Notes under the pieces: generated by a model
Told to the model about the DNA's origin: nothing
Database searches by the model: none
Seen by the model: only the letters and a program-made list of their open reading frames with translations
Made by a program: the position numbers and the translations under genes
Shown here: piece after piece, positions 10,470 through 22,113 of the stretch
How the letters are laid out: every line of letters begins with the position of its first letter
Numbering within the stretch: position 1 is the first letter of the stretch
NCBI RefSeq assembly: GCF_000516985.1
Contig: NW_006917095.1
Location: 314,157-378,156, forward strand
Direction of reading: 5' to 3'
DNA length: 64,000 nt
Source of the DNA: Pestalotiopsis fici W106-1
Taxonomy: Eukaryota > Ascomycota > Sordariomycetes > Amphisphaeriales > Sporocadaceae

Positions 10470-12695
10470 TTAAGGTCTGACATTCTCCTTGCCCGTAATG
10501 TTCCGCTTTTCTCGCCTTTTCTGTGCTATTCTTGCCTTTGCCGCTGCCAGACGATCTGCTGGGAGTGTGCATCGTGATGCATTGGCAGTGAGAGCTGTGT
10601 CGTTCGGATTAGGGCCGCCAAGCTTGGCAAATCGATTCTGCAGCAGATCGAACCCTTCGATCGTCGGAGAAGGAGCATGAGCTGATGTTTTGCTATTGTA
10701 ACGAGAATTGGGGATATCATCCAGCGCATCACGCGGAATTTCGCGCTCGCGCTTGGTGGAGGTAGCGCGAGACTCAGATGTCGACTGTCTTGTCTTGTGA
10801 CGCAGCGTTTCGTGTTTCTTCTCAGGCATGGCATGGCGAGAGTTGTGGGTTGACTGTGTCGCTCTGGAGAAGCGGTCTGTATCGAGTGGGTTCTGACGCA
10901 CATCAAGATCAAGAGTTTCCAGATCTCGATCACGTCGACGAGATTCCATACGCTCCAACCTTTCCTGTTTGAGTTGGGCCTCAATGTCCCGCAGGCTATC
11001 CGTCACGTCTGCTGAGAAACGTTGAAGATTGAGTCTTTGGCTGGGGCTTTCGAAGAGAGAGTGTTGTGTGAAATCGAGCGTAAGGTCTTCGGCAGACACG
11101 GCGCGTTTCAAATGCCCCCGCTTGGCCTTTTCATGGATCGAGGGTCGGTTCGGAGCTGCAATGCCTGGCCTGACATCCCGTGTAGTTGCGTTGTGCTGAC
11201 CGAGAGGAGCGTCCATTCCAGCTGCGCGGCTGGCTGAGGCATTGGTTCTGAGAAGCGTCTTGACTTCTTTTTCAAGCTCTGCTATCCTGCGCTCCGCCAT
11301 ATTATCTCTTTTTCGAAGCATATTTACGTCTGTTTCGAGTTCTGATATCTTGTCGTTCTTCTCTTTAAGGACTTGCAAAGCTTGGCTTCGTGAGGACTTT
11401 GCATTCTCCTTAAGTGTGTCAAACTCCTTCTTGAGCTTTTTGAGTTCGCGATCTTTCCGTTGCATCTCAGCTTCAGCATCATGGAGTTGCTTCTCCAGCT
11501 TTTCTAGAGGTGCTTGGTCCGACTCGGTGGATTTTTGCTTGCCGTCAGAGGCCAGGCGTTCGGACTTGAGTCTTTCATTCTCTTCCTGGATCTTCTTCAT
11601 CTGCTTAAGCTCGTTGCGTACGCGTCGCAGCTCCCTGCTAGTTTCAAGCAACGTCTTCTCGGTACGCGGTGAGGTGTCCATCTTGTTATGCTGTGGTTTG
11701 CCACCAGATTCGTCTTGATCGAAGAGCAAAACTTCCAACTCCTCGACCCGTTCCTTGTATCTCGCAGCCTGTGAGGTCTTTTCGGCAAGCTTCTTGGCCA
11801 AGTCGTTGTCGGGATCTGGTGCGCGACCCCTAACTCTAGGCACCTGGGTCGTCATTTCTGTCATCGTCTTCTCCATCTGGGCCACCTTCTCGCGCTCCTC
11901 TTTCAACTTCTGGTTTAGTTCCGCGGCTTCAGCGTCCTTCTTCTGCGCATAGCACTTAGCCAAGTGCTTATATTTGACGAGTTTCTCCATTTCAGCCCTG
12001 GCGTCGTCGCTGTACTTGCTGAACTCCGACTTCCAGTACTTTCCAGATCGAGAGTGAGGCTCATTAAGATCCACTGTCATATCATGGTTGCAAATGTCGT
12101 CCTCCCACTCGTCGTCTGTTCCTTCCTCCACTGATTCTGGGTGCTCAGTGGCGGGCGTCGGTTCTGGCACTGAATCTTCCATCTTGTCGTCATTGGCCTT
12201 CTTGGCCTTGTTCGACCGCGATTCCTCCAGTCTCTGCTGAATCGACTTTCTTCGGTTCCCTGTCGGGTTTGTTTTCGCAGCCGTGGCATCAGTCTCGCTG
12301 TTAGTGCCAGCCTTGACATCACGGCCGAATGATACACGCTTCCGACGCGCAGTCGCCGTTCCAGGGGTCAACAATATTCCCGTGGGTTTCACTGGCGACC
12401 TCGAATCTCTCAGCGGAGCGTCATCAGCCTTGTCGTCGGTTATTGTGCCAACTGGCTCTGGAAAGTTTTCTTTAGGGGGGGCGGGAGTTCCAAAAATCGC
12501 ACGCCTGATGGCGCGAGCGGCGAATACTGGTGCTGGAGTGTCGGGAACTTCGATTTGAGTCGTATCGCCTGGAAAGTCAGCAAAAACTGGCGATACGATG
12601 TTGTGAATGCGCGGCTCTGCTTTACCTTCGTCGGGAGGCGCGTTTCTGGCACCAGTGGCGCCCTGGACGCCCTTCTTGAGTGCCCAGCCCAGCAT
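10470..12695 (-). CDS. Cut12-like spindle pole body coiled-coil protein
   Basis: Intronless, 741 residues from ATG 12695. The N-terminus MLGWALKKGVQG and the following segment with FAARAIRRAIFGTPAPPKE match what I know of the fungal Cut12 family. The middle (about 240-520) is long heptad-like coiled coil rich in Glu, Lys and Gln. The C-terminal third is basic and low in complexity, ending near AAAKARIAQKRREKRN. In S. pombe Cut12 sits at the spindle pole body and promotes Polo kinase and Cdc25 activation at mitotic entry. Here the role is inferred from the family. Scattered SP/TP sites (for example SPVKP and TPAPP) are plausible Cdk targets. It is divergent from GCN2 over about 900 bp. Confidence 0.8.
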   Translation of the reverse strand: MLGWALKKGVQGATGARNAPPDEGKAEPRIHNIVSPVFADFPGDTTQIEVPDTPAPVFAARAIRRAIFGTPAPPKENFPEPVGTITDDKADDAPLRDSRSPVKPTGILLTPGTATARRKRVSFGRDVKAGTNSETDATAAKTNPTGNRRKSIQQRLEESRSNKAKKANDDKMEDSVPEPTPATEHPESVEEGTDDEWEDDICNHDMTVDLNEPHSRSGKYWKSEFSKYSDDARAEMEKLVKYKHLAKCYAQKKDAEAAELNQKLKEEREKVAQMEKTMTEMTTQVPRVRGRAPDPDNDLAKKLAEKTSQAARYKERVEELEVLLFDQDESGGKPQHNKMDTSPRTEKTLLETSRELRRVRNELKQMKKIQEENERLKSERLASDGKQKSTESDQAPLEKLEKQLHDAEAEMQRKDRELKKLKKEFDTLKENAKSSRSQALQVLKEKNDKISELETDVNMLRKRDNMAERRIAELEKEVKTLLRTNASASRAAGMDAPLGQHNATTRDVRPGIAAPNRPSIHEKAKRGHLKRAVSAEDLTLDFTQHSLFESPSQRLNLQRFSADVTDSLRDIEAQLKQERLERMESRRRDRDLETLDLDVRQNPLDTDRFSRATQSTHNSRHAMPEKKHETLRHKTRQSTSESRATSTKREREIPRDALDDIPNSRYNSKTSAHAPSPTIEGFDLLQNRFAKLGGPNPNDTALTANASRCTLPADRLAAAKARIAQKRREKRNITGKENVRP

Positions 12696-13599
12696 CTTGT
12701 CCAAGTTTCAGAGGTCTCAAAATCGGAGGTAATGCTGGGTAGTAGCGCAGTGAAGATCTGTGATGGCTTGGTGTCGCAATGTCAATACAGTCGTGGTAGA
12801 TGATGCAGGTTGTTGTATGAAGAGTCGCGCGCGGCCGCTAAGATTGGGACCCTGGACGCATTATTTACTTGTTGCCTCTTTGGGGTTGAAGGTTTGTAGT
12901 TCAGTGCCCCGCACTCGGCGCAAACCGACCTGGAAACGAGCGCCGTGTGTACCTGTCTGGCCAGATAGCCGCCACCAGCGCTCCGCGACCACAAGGTTTT
13001 AATGCATTACATACCGCCACTTCCATCACATACATCATTGTAGCATGAGAGGCCCTTCAAAATCAAGCGCCAAGCTTCTGGCTTACGGCATTAGATTGAC
13101 AGCCCAAGTGCCAGTCCTCCATACCAAAAAGTCTAACCCAAGGTTAGTATACTTTACGCTGCTGCCATTTTTATGAAATACAAAACGGAGAAGGGAAAAG
13201 GGCGGAAAGAAGAAGAAATAAAGCACTAGACGAAATACATGATTTTCTGACGAGTATTCTTTCATTTTGTACATTCTTTGTCAGGTATACCATTATAAGA
13301 AAATGCCGAGATTTCAATGTTCAATCTAGAAATTCTGATGCAGCCCTTTAGGCCTGGCTACGTTGGCACATGTTCAGAAATCAGAATGTAGGGAGTGCCC
13401 CACAGCAGTTTAGTGCCCAAAGAGTACATCAGCTGAAGTTCAGGTGATCGCCCTTTGTTCGCAACCATCCCAACTTCAAACAACAGAATAAATATCCTAC
13501 GTATTTCCAGAGCAGTATGATTTCCGCCCAGTAAGGACTCACAGCTTAGGCTGTGATCTTCCTCGTTCGCTTACCCCCTCCCGAACGATTCAAGCAACG
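12696..13599. other. divergent promoter region, Cut12-like/GCN2
   Basis: No supported gene. The region carries both 5' flanks. I saw no clear Gcn4/CPC1 site next to the GCN2 start. Confidence 0.5.
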
Positions 13600-16500
13600 A
13601 TGCCTTCAACTGGGAAAGGTACAGCAGGGCAACGAAAGCCCGCGCTGCAGAAAACCAGAAGCAGCGATGACTCCAATTATCCTGGGCTCAAGCAGCTCAG
13701 CAGCCCGGATCCCAGCAAGACACAGTACACTCAAGTCCAAGAGGATGAGATTCTCGTGTTGCAGGCCATTTACGGAGAAGACTTCATTGAGCATAAAGCT
13801 GCAAACACCGCCTGGCAGCGCTCAGAACCAGCCTTTGACGTGCGCATCAAGGCCTTATCGGACGAGGAACTCACAGTCACCCTGGGTGTAGTACTCACCG
13901 CAAGTTATCCGAAATCAGTTCCCTTGCTCAGTCTGAAAGATGACGGCAGCTTGGGCCAGTCCACCCTCTTCAAAGTTCAGGCTTTTATCGAGTCAAAGCC
14001 CAAAGAGCTGGCTGCATCTGGTCAAAATGAGCCCATGATACATGATATAGCATCGGGCATACAGGACATTTTGGAACTTGCTGCAGAAGCCAAAGCTCAA
14101 GGCCGTGAACTTCCGTCTCTTGAGGAAGAGAGAGCTGTTCACGAAGCTGAGTTGGCTCGAAAAGCTGAACTGGAGCAGTCTGAGCAGAACCGCAAGTTAC
14201 AGGAAGCCGACGCAGAAGAGGCACGAATGATGGAAAACATGATTCAGGAGGAAATGAAACGCCAGAGAGCAAAGGAGAGGGAGTCGAAGAAGAGGGGCAA
14301 GCCGCCCTCGCTAGCCATGGCTTACTCTGAAGATTCGAGCGAATTCGAATCGGGCAATGTCAATTTTGATGAGCCGTGCAGAATCACTGATTCAACAGGA
14401 AACGATGCATACTTCACTACCGTAACTGGGAGATCCGAGTACCGCCAAGGTATGATCGCATCGACTTTCGCAGTCCGTGCAGTCCTGCTCGATCGTCGAA
14501 ACGTCCCGCCATTGGCCTTGAAGGAGGTTGAGTTGAAACAAAACTCTAGAGATGCTTCCCAATTCAAGAAGCACCTCTTAAGCCTAGAGAACAAGCTCAA
14601 GACTGTCAAGCAACTCACTCATCGGAATATTCTAGACGTGATTGACTTTCGAATTGATCGCAAGACTCAAGAGAATGAGGCTTCGCAAACACGCATCGTG
14701 CGAATTTTGACACCGCTGGCCGATAAGGGCTCGCTCGACGAACTTCTTGAGCTCACGGAGAAAGTGGCAATTGGCAAGGTGAGATCGTGGACTACAGATC
14801 TTTTATCTGGCCTAGGTTGGTTGCACACCCAAGGGTTGGTGCACGAAGACATCCACCCTGGAAATGTTCTGCTGTTCAGAGAAAGCTCAGGGCATGTGGT
14901 TCCCAAGCTCGCTGATGCTTCGTATCAACGAGAACTGCACACAATTTGCCGCAAGTCCCGCGCAGTTTCTTTGCTTACTTCTGCGAGATCCACATACTGG
15001 CTACCCCCTGAGCTCGATAGCGCTTCTGGCGCCCTCAACCAGAAGACAGATATTTGGGATTTCGGTGTTGTCTTCTTGCAGATGGTTTTCGGTTTGGATG
15101 TCTTCGAGAAGTATGAAAAGCCTTCGAGTCTCATGTCCAGGTTGTCTCCCTCGCTCCACGAGCTCGTGTCCAAGTTCTTTAAGCAAGATCCAGGGCGACG
15201 TCCTCGAGCGTCGGATCTGCGGTCAAGTGAATTCTTGGCTACCGACGCCCCCGTATATGCTGAAGACTTTCACACGAGCTTGACCCCATCTCATTCTTCC
15301 ACCTCCCTGCCCAAGATGGATGGATTCAGGCGCCGGCTTGATTCTACCGCCCTGGCCCCCTCGTTCTCGCGCTTCAAGAATGAGTTCACTGAGGAGGGCC
15401 GCCTTGGCAAAGGTGGCTTTGGTGAAGTCATCAAGGTCCGCAAGAAGATTGATGGCCAGACTTATGCTATCAAGAAAGTGGTCACTAAGGCAACCAAAAG
15501 CTTGACATCATTGTTGAAAGAAGTTTCAACACTGTCGGCTCTGAGTCATCCTTCAATCGTGCGGTATTACGATGCCTGGACTGAGCAGCTACCCGACTCT
15601 CCAGACACGGACGGGGATGCGACAGCCGACGAGACTAGTACTCAGCGCTCCATGATTACCGGGTCGAACGAAATCGACATTCAATTTGCCACTAGTACAG
15701 GAGGCTTGGACTTTATGTCCTCGGCAAATGTTGGGGACGACTACTACCATGATGACGATGACGACGACGAGTCGGAAGACTATGACGGACTAGAAGTTGT
15801 TGTAGAGGACGAGGAAGATGAGGTTGGCGATGACGGCATCTTGTTCGCGGCAAGCACTGCTGATGACGACTCATCGTCAAGAAACCACCTGCCTGTGACA
15901 CCCAAGCGCATACGGAGCCACACTCAATCCGGTTGGAAAGTGCTGTATATTCTTATGGAATACTGTGAGAAAAAGGTATTCTCCCCCCCTCCCAAATCTA
16001 ATTGAAACGGCGATTGTTGGCTAACATTTATCGCCACCAGACCTTGCGTGATCTGATTTCCCAGAATTTGTTCGAGAATCAAGAAGAAGTGTGGCGTCTG
16101 TTCCGTGAGGTCTTGGACGGACTGAACTATATGCACACATTTCACAACATTGTGCATCGCGATTTGAAACCCGAGAACATATTCATTAGTAGCGGCACAG
16201 ACGGTGTCGCTCATGTCAAGATCGGAGACTTTGGTCTGGCTACAGGAGGCCAAGTCGTGGCCGAAAATCGTGCATCGGGGCTCGGTGATTCGAATGGAAT
16301 GAGTAACGTGGGGACCGCCCTATATTCTGCCCCGGAGCTTGAGCGTGGCAGCGGATCTGATGAGGCACCCCCCAAAATCGACGACTCCAGGAAACTAGAC
16401 GTAAGTTTATTGAAGTTTTGTTTCTTTTTTTTTTAAAAAAAAAAAAGAGTACAAGAAAAGGCAGCTAATATGGTTTCCAGATGTATGCGCTTGGGATCAT

Positions 16501-18726
16501 CTTTTTTGAGATGCTTTACAAGCCAATGGGTGGCCATGAGCGAATCACTGTGTTGAACGACCTCAGGGCCAAACATCCTACTCTACCGAGCGACTTCAAG
16601 CCTTACGACAAGGTACAGACTGAAATCATTCTGTCACTTGTGACGCATAATGCAAACCAACGCCCAGGGAGTTCCGAGCTCTTGCGAAGTGGCAAGGTGC
16701 CGATGCCCATGGAAAGTGAGACTCTGCAAAGAGCACTCGCTGAAATATCCGACCCCCTATCTACACACCATCAGAAGCTAGTCACGGCAATGTTTGGCAA
16801 GCCAACCGACAAGACGAAGGATTATACGTGGGACATGTCGGTACCTAATGTGTCATCGACAGAGCTACTATACCAGGGCATTGTCAAAGATCAACTCAAG
16901 TCGATTTTCCGTCGCCATGGCGCTGTTGAAGCTAGTACAAGCCCTCTCTATCCACGGTCGTCACATTATTCACAGAATGTCGTCGAGCTCCTTGACAGAG
17001 GGGGTACAGTTTTACAACTGCCTTACGATTTGATGTTGGGGAATGCAAGGACGCTTGCGAAACATACTGGCACTACGTTTGTGCCCAAGTCTTTCACCTT
17101 TGAGAACATATATCGTGATAGACACAATGGGGGTCAGCCCTCTAAGTTTGGCGAAGTCGCCTTCGATATTGTCTCGACGGATACGCTGGATCTCGCTCTC
17201 AAGGAAGCAGAGTTGCTGAAAGTCCTAGACGAGATCATTGACAGCTTCCCCTCTCTCAATCAGATGTGTTTCCATCTTGGTCACTCGGATCTGCTGCAGT
17301 TGATCTTTGACTTTTGCGACGTTGACCACAGCGCGAGAACAATTGCAGCAGAGGTGTTGAATAAGCTCAACATCCACAACTGGACTTGGCAAAAGATCCG
17401 TGCCGAACTTCGCGTCTCTGGCCTGTCCGTGACGAGCATTGATGAATTGCAGCGATTTGATTTTCGAGGTAGGTCATACCAGGCTATTTTCAGTTATGTG
17501 TACCGATCTAATATATTCTCCTAGACACACCAACAAAAGCCTTCTCCAGGCTAAAGACTATTCTTGAAGGGAGCAAAATGCTTGAAAGAGCGCAGCCAAT
17601 CATTACTCATCTCAGAGAAGTCGTTGGTTTTGCAAAGCGCTTCGGAGTTCACAGCAAGATCTACATCAATCCCCTCAGCAGCTTTAGGGAACGCTTTTTT
17701 GTTGGAGGCATGCTGTTCCAATGTGTCTATGATAAGAAGTACAAGGATGTATTTGCAGTAGGCGGCAGATATGACAGTTTGATCAATGAGCATCGACCTC
17801 GAATGGGTCATCAGTCTCACCAGCGCCACGCAGTGGGCTTCAGTCTGGCCTGGGAGAAGCTTGCAATGATACCCAAGGCTGCTGGTAAGGCATTCCTCAA
17901 AAAGGCTGATGTTGAGCCGCAGGGCATGTTCAGTACGAAAAGAGTAAGTCGACTCTGGTCCTTCGGGTCATGCATGAGTTGCTAACGATTTCAGTGCGAT
18001 GTTCTTGTCGCAAGCTTTGACACTGGTATTCTGCGTTCAGACGGAATCGAGCTGCTTCAGACTCTATGGGCTCACGACATAAGCGCTGAGTTAGCGCGAG
18101 ATGCCCGATCGCCAGAAGACCTGCTTACAAAACACCGAGACGAGAGCTACTCGTGGATCATTATCGTCAAGCAAGAAGCAGTCCTCAAGATCAAGACAAT
18201 GGGACGCAAAGACGTTTCTGACGCTGAAGTACCAACGACGCAGGTCATCAACTGGCTGAGGGCAGAACTTCGAGAGCGCGATCGATATTTGGCACACCGT
18301 GCAGTCGTCGACCCTGGCGGTGGATCTAGTGCCCTAGAAAAGGGAGGAGGTTTCACAAATGCAGAGCAAAAAGTTCACGTGTTGGTCGCAGGCACCAGAT
18401 CGAAGAAGTTCAATCGCCGAACCGTTGTGGAGCAAGCTCAAGCTAATGCCGCAGCCTTGGTGCAAAACTTTCTTGACGGGCCTGTCGCTGCGGTTGAAAC
18501 CTCTGACGCAGTGCTAGAGCTTATTCAGGAAACGACCTTGTCGGATGGAGAAAGCTGGCGCTCAGCGGAGCAGTCGGTCAACATGGCTGAACGCAAGTAT
18601 ATGCGCGAGATCCACGATATGTTGCTGACATGGCGCAATGTGTGGCAGTCAAAGAACGGGAGCAGGCACGCGTTTGTATACAACTTCAGAACGACGAGGT
18701 GTATCTACTACGACCTGGGCGCGTGA
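13600..18726 (+). CDS. GCN2: eIF2alpha kinase GCN2 (CPC-3)
   Basis: Five exons: 13600-15975, 16041-16400, 16481-17468, 17525-17943 and 17995-18726, giving 1,624 residues, the normal Gcn2 size. Domains in order: RWD at about 48-150 (EDEILVLQAIYGEDF); a charged helical linker; a pseudokinase at about 270-560 whose loop reads VHEDIHPGNV; and the true kinase from about 595 with GRLGKGGFGEV, lysine in YAIKKV, a long acidic insert with a run of Asp, HRDLKPEN and DFG. A HisRS-like domain (about 1,015-1,400, with VGGRYDSLI) follows, then the C-terminal dimerisation and ribosome-binding region. It senses uncharged tRNA and ribosome stalling and phosphorylates eIF2alpha, raising translation of the Gcn4/CPC1 activator. 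All motifs needed for activity are visible. Splice phases all resolve. Confidence 0.97.
16425..16446. repeat. T10-A12 inverted homopolymer inside GCN2 intron 2
   Basis: Ten T directly followed by twelve A within the 80-nt intron 16401-16480. The RNA could fold on itself only as a tight A-U stem, which needs a loop, so structure is uncertain. The T-run also acts as a polypyrimidine tract. Confidence 0.8.
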
Positions 18727-19983
18727 TGAGGGACGGTGGACATTTGACGGATTGACATAGTTAGTTTCGTTTCTATTCCGCCTGCGTTTTTGGATTTTGC
18801 GCAACTGAATGAGAAAAATGAGAAAAAGGTTTGGATGAATGTTCATGAGCGATTGGGAAGAGTATAGAGAGCTAGGATCACAGCGATACCCCAAATACAG
18901 AATCGATTCACTCAACTATTTTCTAGTGGTTCTTTCCTGTGACGCACACTTGTGTTTCCTCCTAGCTAATCAGATGCTACCACTGCATTCTGTGAGAACA
19001 ATGGTGCTCGTGGCCAAAGATCCAGAGCTGGCAGCCACGCTAGATCTACGCAGTCTGCGATCGCTCAGCTTCTACATTAGTTCCCGCAAAAACATTGAGC
19101 TGAAATGCTGTGGCGCTCTCGACTCCGCTGATTCCACGATAGTTCGAGACATTACTAGTCTTCTTATCTTGTCAGACTGCAACTCATCTCCACAGTTCGT
19201 ACGGCCGTGGATAACACAAGACCACGATCGATCAAAGATATGCGGTTCCCTTCTAGGCAGCAGCACATACTAAACAAACTACCTATATAAACTAAGTCGA
19301 CATCTGTCCAGGCTAGTTTGCAACAAATATCTGAGCGATGGGGTCAGATGTGGATTGCATCGAGAAAGAAGCAAATTCCAAGGCATTGGGAAAACTTGAT
19401 CAAGCCATGTTTGGAAACGAGAACCGAGATCAGTCTCTATCCGTATGCGATGCAAGATTAATAAGTGCTGAAGAATCAGAGATATAGAATTAATGAGTTC
19501 AAGACCCGGCCGAGCTCAGCTGTTGTTCAGTTTCGGTATAATATCTTAGAGTGAACACTCACGCCGCGAGCCTCGTGGTTGAAGGGAGCCACTCTATTTT
19601 TCCGCAATGTGTCAGTGGAATTTCTTTTTTGATGGATTCGACTGCTCATAGCTCCCTTGAGGAGCCTCCACATTGGCAGGTCTAGTCCGGGCTACTACTC
19701 TGCGATGCGGTCGCCATGAGACACACGACTGGTATGCCTTGTCTCAGTTGCTCCATTGAGCTCCGATGATAACGCTTTCCATGATCATGCTCTTACGGCC
19801 GATTCTAGAATGTAGTTTGAAGGCGACCTTGGTGGAGATGGAGGGATCATATACGAGACTGATGCATTCCAAGGACCAGCAAGAGTCTTGCTTATATGAA
19901 GTCGATGATCCCTTCCCCAATAACTTTGTCCAGATGAGACAGATCAACCTTTGTGCACGCGAGTCTTGCTTCACACGTTCAGC
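18727..19983. other. intergenic between GCN2 and the WSC-domain gene
   Basis: About 1.25 kb with no supported gene. A TATA-like CTTATATGAA lies at 19891-19900, about 90 bases before the start of the next gene. Confidence 0.45.
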
Positions 19984-22113
19984 ATGAAACATTACACTCC
20001 CAACCTACTAAGCCTTTTGGCAGTTGCACCTATATCGCCCGTCTCTGCGTTTTGGCGTATGACATGTGGAGTGATTCAGACCGGTCGCGTCGATCCCATA
20101 GTCAGTCCCGGCGCCGTTGCCGGACACGCACATAAAGTCTCTGGGGCCAGCAACTTTTACTTCAACGAGACTTTTGCCTCCCTCGCCGCCTCACAATGCA
20201 CTTCGTGCGAGATCCAAGCGGATAAGTCCATTTACTGGACGCCTCAGCTGTACTATCAGCACGGCAATGGTACCTTTCAAGAGGTCCCCAACGGGGGCCA
20301 CGTTGTCTACTACCTTGGCCGGGGAGACCAGAGGAGCAACATTGAGCCGTTTCCTCCAGGATTCAAGATGCTGTCCGGGGATAGCGGTGCCAGGTCCAAT
20401 GACACGACTACCATGACGTACAACACCAGCTCGGTCAGAGGGCGTCTCCAGTCTGATCGCGTAAGCTTTGCTTGCCTGGACAGCTCTGGGTCAATGCCTG
20501 AGCAGAATTACATGTTTCGCACGGACTGCAATCAAGGCTTGCGAGCGCAGATCCAGTTCCAATCTTGTTGGGATGGCCGCGACTATCAAACGGACAACAG
20601 CCACGTAGCATACCTATCGCAAATCGACAATGGCGTCTGCCCTCCAACTCATCCTCATATTTTACCCCACTTGTTCTTTGAGGTTCTGTATGGGGTGAAT
20701 GATATCGTCAAGACCCCGGGCGGCAGATTCGTTTTTGCCAATGGCGATACCACGGGATTTGGCTTTCACGGAGACTTCATGAACGGCTGGGACGCAACAA
20801 CTCTCTCGGATGCTGTCCAGCAATGTGTTAATAACGACAACATCAACGGCCAGATATCCTTATGCCCACCCCTGGCCAAGTCACAGACGCCTTATGCGAG
20901 CACAAACTGCCCAGAGAGGCCGCCGCTGGTTAACGAGGCAGTCCACGGCTTGCTGGACAAGCTGCCAGGCTGCAATAATGTGACTAGCGGACCAGCGCGC
21001 GCTCCCCAAGGCATCTGTCCTACGCAGCCGTCGACAAACGCTTTGCCCGCGGACTCGGGCGCCACCATGTTTGATCCGGCCGCGGGAGCTCGGCTTTTTG
21101 CTGGTTCGCCATGGGCTTATGTCGGCTGTGCCGCCGAGGGGAACCAGAGGACCTTGTCTGGCTACTCATTCTCGGCTTCCAACATGACCATTGACTATTG
21201 CACGGCCACCTGCAAAAGCAAGGGTTACCCTCTCGCAGGTGTCGAGTACTCCAAAGAGTGCTACTGCGCCGCCTCACTTACGAGCGGCGCATCCTATACG
21301 GACAGCGCCACTTGTGCCTCGACGGCCAAGATGGTATGCGCGGGTAACGCAACGCAGTGGTGCGGCGCACCTTCATTACTCACCGTCTGGAACGACACGT
21401 CCTTTTCCATCCCGTCGTCTTCGGGATCAGGCTCGGGCGGCGGTTCCGCCTTGGGTCCTGCCAACGGAACGGCCGTCTACAATGGGTGCTACGCCGAAGT
21501 AAGCGGGCGGCTTCTGAACAAGGACTCGTACGCCAACAGCACCGTCACGGTGGACCAGTGCATTTCCTACTGCCAGGCCAACAATTACGCCTTTGCGGGC
21601 CTCGAGTACGCGGGCGAGTGCTACTGCGGAAACACGCCGCCGCCCTCGGCCCAGGCCGCGCCCGAGTCGAGCTGTAATATGCCGTGCAAGGGCAACGTAG
21701 CGCAAATGTGCGGCGGCTCCAGCCGCTTGTCAGTCTATAACAATACGCTGTACGCGCCGACGTCGAATCCGGCAACGGTTCAGGTCGGCGGCAGGGCTGC
21801 ATACAACTATGCGGGTTGTTATGCCGAGGGCGCGTCGGGCCGGGCGCTCGGCGGGAGCGGCAGTACGAGCGCGAACACGGCCAACAACCAGATGAGCGTG
21901 GAGAACTGCGCGTCCTTCTGCTCCGGTGCCGGGTTCCAGTACATGGGCGTCGAATACGGACGTGAGTGCTACTGCAACAACGGCGGGCCGATCAATGGCG
22001 CGGCGGTGGCAGCCAGCGAGGCAGATTGTTCCATGACGTGCCAGGGGAACATCACGGAGTGGTGCGGAGGCCGATCGAGAATTAATATTTACAAGAGCGT
22101 GTCGCTGGCGTAA
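19984..22113 (+). CDS. secreted DUF1996 protein with three WSC domains
   Basis: Intronless, 709 residues. A signal peptide is clear at the start (hydrophobic LLSLLAVAPISPVSA, cleavage likely after the last Ala). The DUF1996 region (about 25-310) has FWRMTCGVIQTGRVDPIVSP, SGAVAGHAH-like and DFMNGWD signatures typical of fungal members. Three WSC domains follow near 376-465, 495-580 and 602-705, each with the eight-Cys pattern, a 'C...C...Y...AG.EY...CYC' core and a C-terminal WCGG or MCGG block. WSC domains bind glucan or other polysaccharides. A Ser/Gly-rich linker separates WSC1 and WSC2. No C-terminal membrane segment or GPI signal is seen, so it is probably released or wall-bound. GC content is higher in the WSC part than around it. 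Catalytic activity is unknown. Confidence 0.9.
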   Translation: MKHYTPNLLSLLAVAPISPVSAFWRMTCGVIQTGRVDPIVSPGAVAGHAHKVSGASNFYFNETFASLAASQCTSCEIQADKSIYWTPQLYYQHGNGTFQEVPNGGHVVYYLGRGDQRSNIEPFPPGFKMLSGDSGARSNDTTTMTYNTSSVRGRLQSDRVSFACLDSSGSMPEQNYMFRTDCNQGLRAQIQFQSCWDGRDYQTDNSHVAYLSQIDNGVCPPTHPHILPHLFFEVLYGVNDIVKTPGGRFVFANGDTTGFGFHGDFMNGWDATTLSDAVQQCVNNDNINGQISLCPPLAKSQTPYASTNCPERPPLVNEAVHGLLDKLPGCNNVTSGPARAPQGICPTQPSTNALPADSGATMFDPAAGARLFAGSPWAYVGCAAEGNQRTLSGYSFSASNMTIDYCTATCKSKGYPLAGVEYSKECYCAASLTSGASYTDSATCASTAKMVCAGNATQWCGAPSLLTVWNDTSFSIPSSSGSGSGGGSALGPANGTAVYNGCYAEVSGRLLNKDSYANSTVTVDQCISYCQANNYAFAGLEYAGECYCGNTPPPSAQAAPESSCNMPCKGNVAQMCGGSSRLSVYNNTLYAPTSNPATVQVGGRAAYNYAGCYAEGASGRALGGSGSTSANTANNQMSVENCASFCSGAGFQYMGVEYGRECYCNNGGPINGAAVAASEADCSMTCQGNITEWCGGRSRINIYKSVSLA

